The notes under the pieces were generated by a model. The model was not told the DNA's origin, did not search any database, and worked only from the letters and a program-made list of their open reading frames with translations. A program made the translations under genes and the position numbers. Of a stretch of DNA of 64,000 bases, positions 61,401 through 64,000 are shown piece after piece. Numbering within the stretch: position 1 is the first letter of the stretch; each line of letters begins with the position of its first letter. The DNA is from Erythrocercus mccallii (Eukaryota > Chordata > Aves > Passeriformes > Dicruridae): positions 200,081-264,080 of the forward strand of contig VZRG01000305.1 of NCBI GenBank assembly GCA_013397435.1. The letters are read 5' to 3'.

Positions 61401-64000
61401 TTAAAAGATGCAAGTTTGTTTAATTGCTATTTCTAGTAGGCTGACAGAAAAAAGATCTTGCACCTTGAAGTGAGATTTTAATAATAGCTTCCTCTGATTT
61501 GTTGGTTCTCTGATTCTTTTGTTTACTTGACTCCAGTTTTGTTGGTTGGTTTTTGTTGTTTGTTTGGGAGATCTTTTTTTTTTTTTACTAGGCTAAAAAC
61601 TTGTTTGCCATACTGAACTACTTCACCTCACATAGGGAACAAGCGTCCCAGAGTTCAGTAATTCCCACACCAGAGAAATGACTTTTTTAATTGCAAATGC
61701 TCTGTGCAAAATATCAGAAGACTGGCTTCATAGTAATTCATCCAGCCACTTAATAATAAGATGTTATGCAAGATGTTGTGGTGTTTTTGAGGTTAGCCAC
61801 AAGTTACAGTCATCAATGTAACAAATGAGAAGAGAGACTAAAAGGTAATACTTGCAATATTAATTCTTATAAAATTAAGTAAGAGCAGTTATGTAAGTGT
61901 ACGTATTTGCTCAGAGGCCTCTCTGAAAATAAGTCTGCAGAAATACGAAGTTGTTGAGAGCTAGAACTAGTGTTCTAGAAGTACAAACCACAAAACTCTG
62001 AAAACTGTTACAAAAGAATGGAAATGGCTCAGACAGATACTTCTTGAGTCAGGCTACTAGTTCAGAGCTTTTGTGGAGATTATACACTTGAACACCTTTA
62101 CAAACTATCTTGTTTTGCTATCCTCTCTTAATTGTGTTCAATTTGCTCAAAACAGAGCAAAATTTGTGTTTTGGTGTCAGAGTAATTTTTAGTTACATCG
62201 ATTCCAAAAAAGCCATTTACATAGCCCTGAGATTGTTTTACTTTTAAAAATACAGTTAAATATGATTCCCAGATGGGAATGTAAACGTGTACTTCAGTTT
62301 GCTTTAATTGAGTTACATTACATTCAGGCTTGATCTTTATTTAAAAAACAACAAACACCATTCTTGGAATTTAGTCAGTTATTTGGCTGCCACCTCTGTG
62401 CTCAATACAAGCTCAGAAGTCTTAGGAAATACGTTTCTAAGTGAACATCTGCTTCAGTAGTGCTACATTATTGATCTCTTATCCTTGTCTCTTGGTGGTG
62501 CCTTTTTCCTTTTCTAACAAATATATTTTTTGCCAGTCAATTTGGTAATGATGCAGGAAGTTCAGCACTATTGGTAGCAGGTTAGAGTTTTGCTTTTATC
62601 AGCCTGTGCTAAGAAAAGTGGTGATCTGGTGGTTTGCATTGATGAGATGTATTTCATATGTTAACCTTTTGAAACTTGTATTTACGTTTATTCCTATGAA
62701 TGTGCTTTATGAGAAAAAGCAGTGATTGCCTAAACTTAATTATAATTCCATGTGGGAGAGGGTGAAGACTTGAAATTCTGAGGCTCATTTTCTATCCTGA
62801 TTTGTACCAAAGTAAAACATAGGTGACAAGGTGTAGCAGAGGAGTAAAACCAGCTAAAATGGATCTGAAAGAAAATAATCAAAACTAACTTGTCACATTC
62901 TGTCCATGACCAGCAGAGAACACCAAAGGCTTATTTTCTTGCCAGCTTTTCTTCCTGTCTTTCAACTCTGTTGAAACATGAAGCACTCTTGGTCAGTATG
63001 AAGTGCGGCATGGTTTTGCAGGTCGAGAAACATTCACTAGAAGTGAAGGATCAGTTACATGGTATCATTTCTGTCTGATGTTTGTCTGATCTGCTCTGAG
63101 AAGAAAAGCAGAACAGAAGAAACAGAGAGCCTGTGGTCTTCACTGGAAATTGATTTTGGTTTTATTCTTTTCCAACTATCTGATTTAGTTCTTTTGCTGC
63201 AGCTTAAGCTCATTTGTTTTGATCTTATTCCAGGTGGATGTAGAGAACAGTGTGTAATTTTTATGCCTTTGGCAACATTTTTGAATTTGATGGCAAATTT
63301 GAAGCTAGACTCAGCAGACCCCTTTCAGGTGGCTTTATATCACATTCTATAAAAGACAAACTGAAGATACTGGTCTATTTGTTATGGAAATATCAAATAG
63401 CTCATCTCTACAAGATGGAAAAGAATGTGTTCATTGGAAATACAGTAAACTAAATCTCTGTGCACAACTTAAAAACCATGAAACCATGGATCATGGGGAT
63501 CTTAACCATTGCCAAACACTGATTTACTGGGTGTGTTTGTGTATCTATATCTGTATATATCATATGATTGCTGCAAAGCTCTGCATATGAAAATTTTGTC
63601 AAAAATATTCTGTAGATGCGTACCCATCAGACATAGAGTAAGCCTTACAGTATAAAAATAGAAAATAGTTGAATTACTCAAACTTATTTGCAACATGGAA
63701 GCTTTTTTATTCTAGTGTTTGGTAGTCTGTTTGGTAAGATTTTAATCATTTCAGTGCAGATGTGTTGCTTAACTTTTGATTTAGTCTTTTCAATTTTTCC
63801 CCGTTTATTTTTATCACAGAATGTATGAGATGGCAGGGCTGCAGCATTGCAGGCTTTCTGTCTTCAGATAGGTGTTACAGATGGGAGAAACCTTCTAAGT
63901 TCAAGTCCACTCTCCTGCTGCCACCTATTATTTGCGTGATGACTTCGGTAAACTCAGCTGTTCAACACATAACTAGTGCATGATTTTTGCATGTTGTGTG
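58425..64000 (+). other. COG6: COG6 intron 4 (partial, runs off the window)
   Basis: No sequence resembling the continuation of COG6 was recognised up to 64000, so the intron is at least 5.6 kb. It is AT-rich, with T runs (for example near 61570-61584) and no clear transposon. Open frames are all below 100 codons and unrecognised. A possible 37-base cassette exon near the start is listed separately. Confidence 0.75.
58527..58563 (+). other. Candidate 37-base cassette (poison) microexon in COG6 intron 4
   Basis: A 37-base segment is bounded by a T-rich acceptor (ATGTTTTTAG) and a good donor (AAG before GTAAAA), only 102 bases after exon 4. It contains three CpGs in an AT-rich intron, which is unusual there. 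Spliced after exon 4 in phase 2 it would read into a TGA within ten codons and shift the frame. This is a pattern seen by eye; no evidence of use exists here, and it may be chance. Confidence 0.2.

Noticed and set aside
1..64000. CRISPR arrays, operons, defence or biosynthetic clusters
   Set aside because: No direct-repeat arrays, no prokaryote-like gene packing and no such families; intron-bearing vertebrate genes and CR1 elements explain the content.

Overview
The window looks like avian nuclear DNA: AT-rich, intron-dominated, with several dead CR1 LINE fragments (the characteristic retroposon of birds and other sauropsids), no Alu-like or L1-like sequence noticed, and short GC-rich CpG islands at gene starts. 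The species cannot be fixed from the sequence. Only two protein-coding genes can be supported by homology, and both are partial: the 5' part of LHFPL6 (formerly LHFP, minus strand) and the 5' part of COG6 (plus strand). They are head to head, with start codons about 18.4 kb apart. From general knowledge of the human map, the same two genes are neighbours in the same orientation on 13q.

Layout. Bases 1-35065 are read as the large LHFPL6 intron after its first coding exon. This stretch holds an old CR1 remnant near 10.5 kb, a longer antisense CR1 with reverse-transcriptase pieces at 13.4-14.5 kb, a CR1 tail at 20.45 kb, simple repeats, and a perfect 16-bp hairpin at 3.9 kb. Bases 35066-35450 (minus) are the LHFPL6 coding exon, residues 1-128 plus one base. 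Bases 37.05-38.66 kb form a CpG island with the probable noncoding first exon and promoter of LHFPL6; the side towards 37.2-38.06 kb is strongly purine-rich on the plus strand.

Bases 38.7-53.7 kb lie between the two genes. They contain a second CpG island at 43.0-43.45 kb with no recognisable gene, a CR1 reverse-transcriptase fragment at 44.2 kb, a 17-unit TTCC microsatellite at 50.8 kb, and a CR1 tail at 53.1-53.37 kb just upstream of COG6. COG6 begins in a small CpG island at 53.74-54.1 kb. Its first four coding exons (53841-53966, 54515-54658, 54996-55067, 58366-58424) give 401 nt, or 133 codons plus 2 bases, of an intact frame with GT/AG splice sites. The rest of the window, to 64000, is read as COG6 intron 4.

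How the genes work: COG6 is a subunit of the conserved oligomeric Golgi tethering complex. LHFPL6 is a four-pass membrane protein of the LHFPL family with poorly known function. Nothing here suggests they act together; their adjacency is conserved gene order. No CRISPR array, operon, virus, tRNA or rRNA was recognised, and no new biological system is evident. The more interesting leads are the orphan CpG island, a possible frame-breaking microexon just after COG6 exon 4, an upstream ATG in the LHFPL6 leader, and the perfect hairpin.
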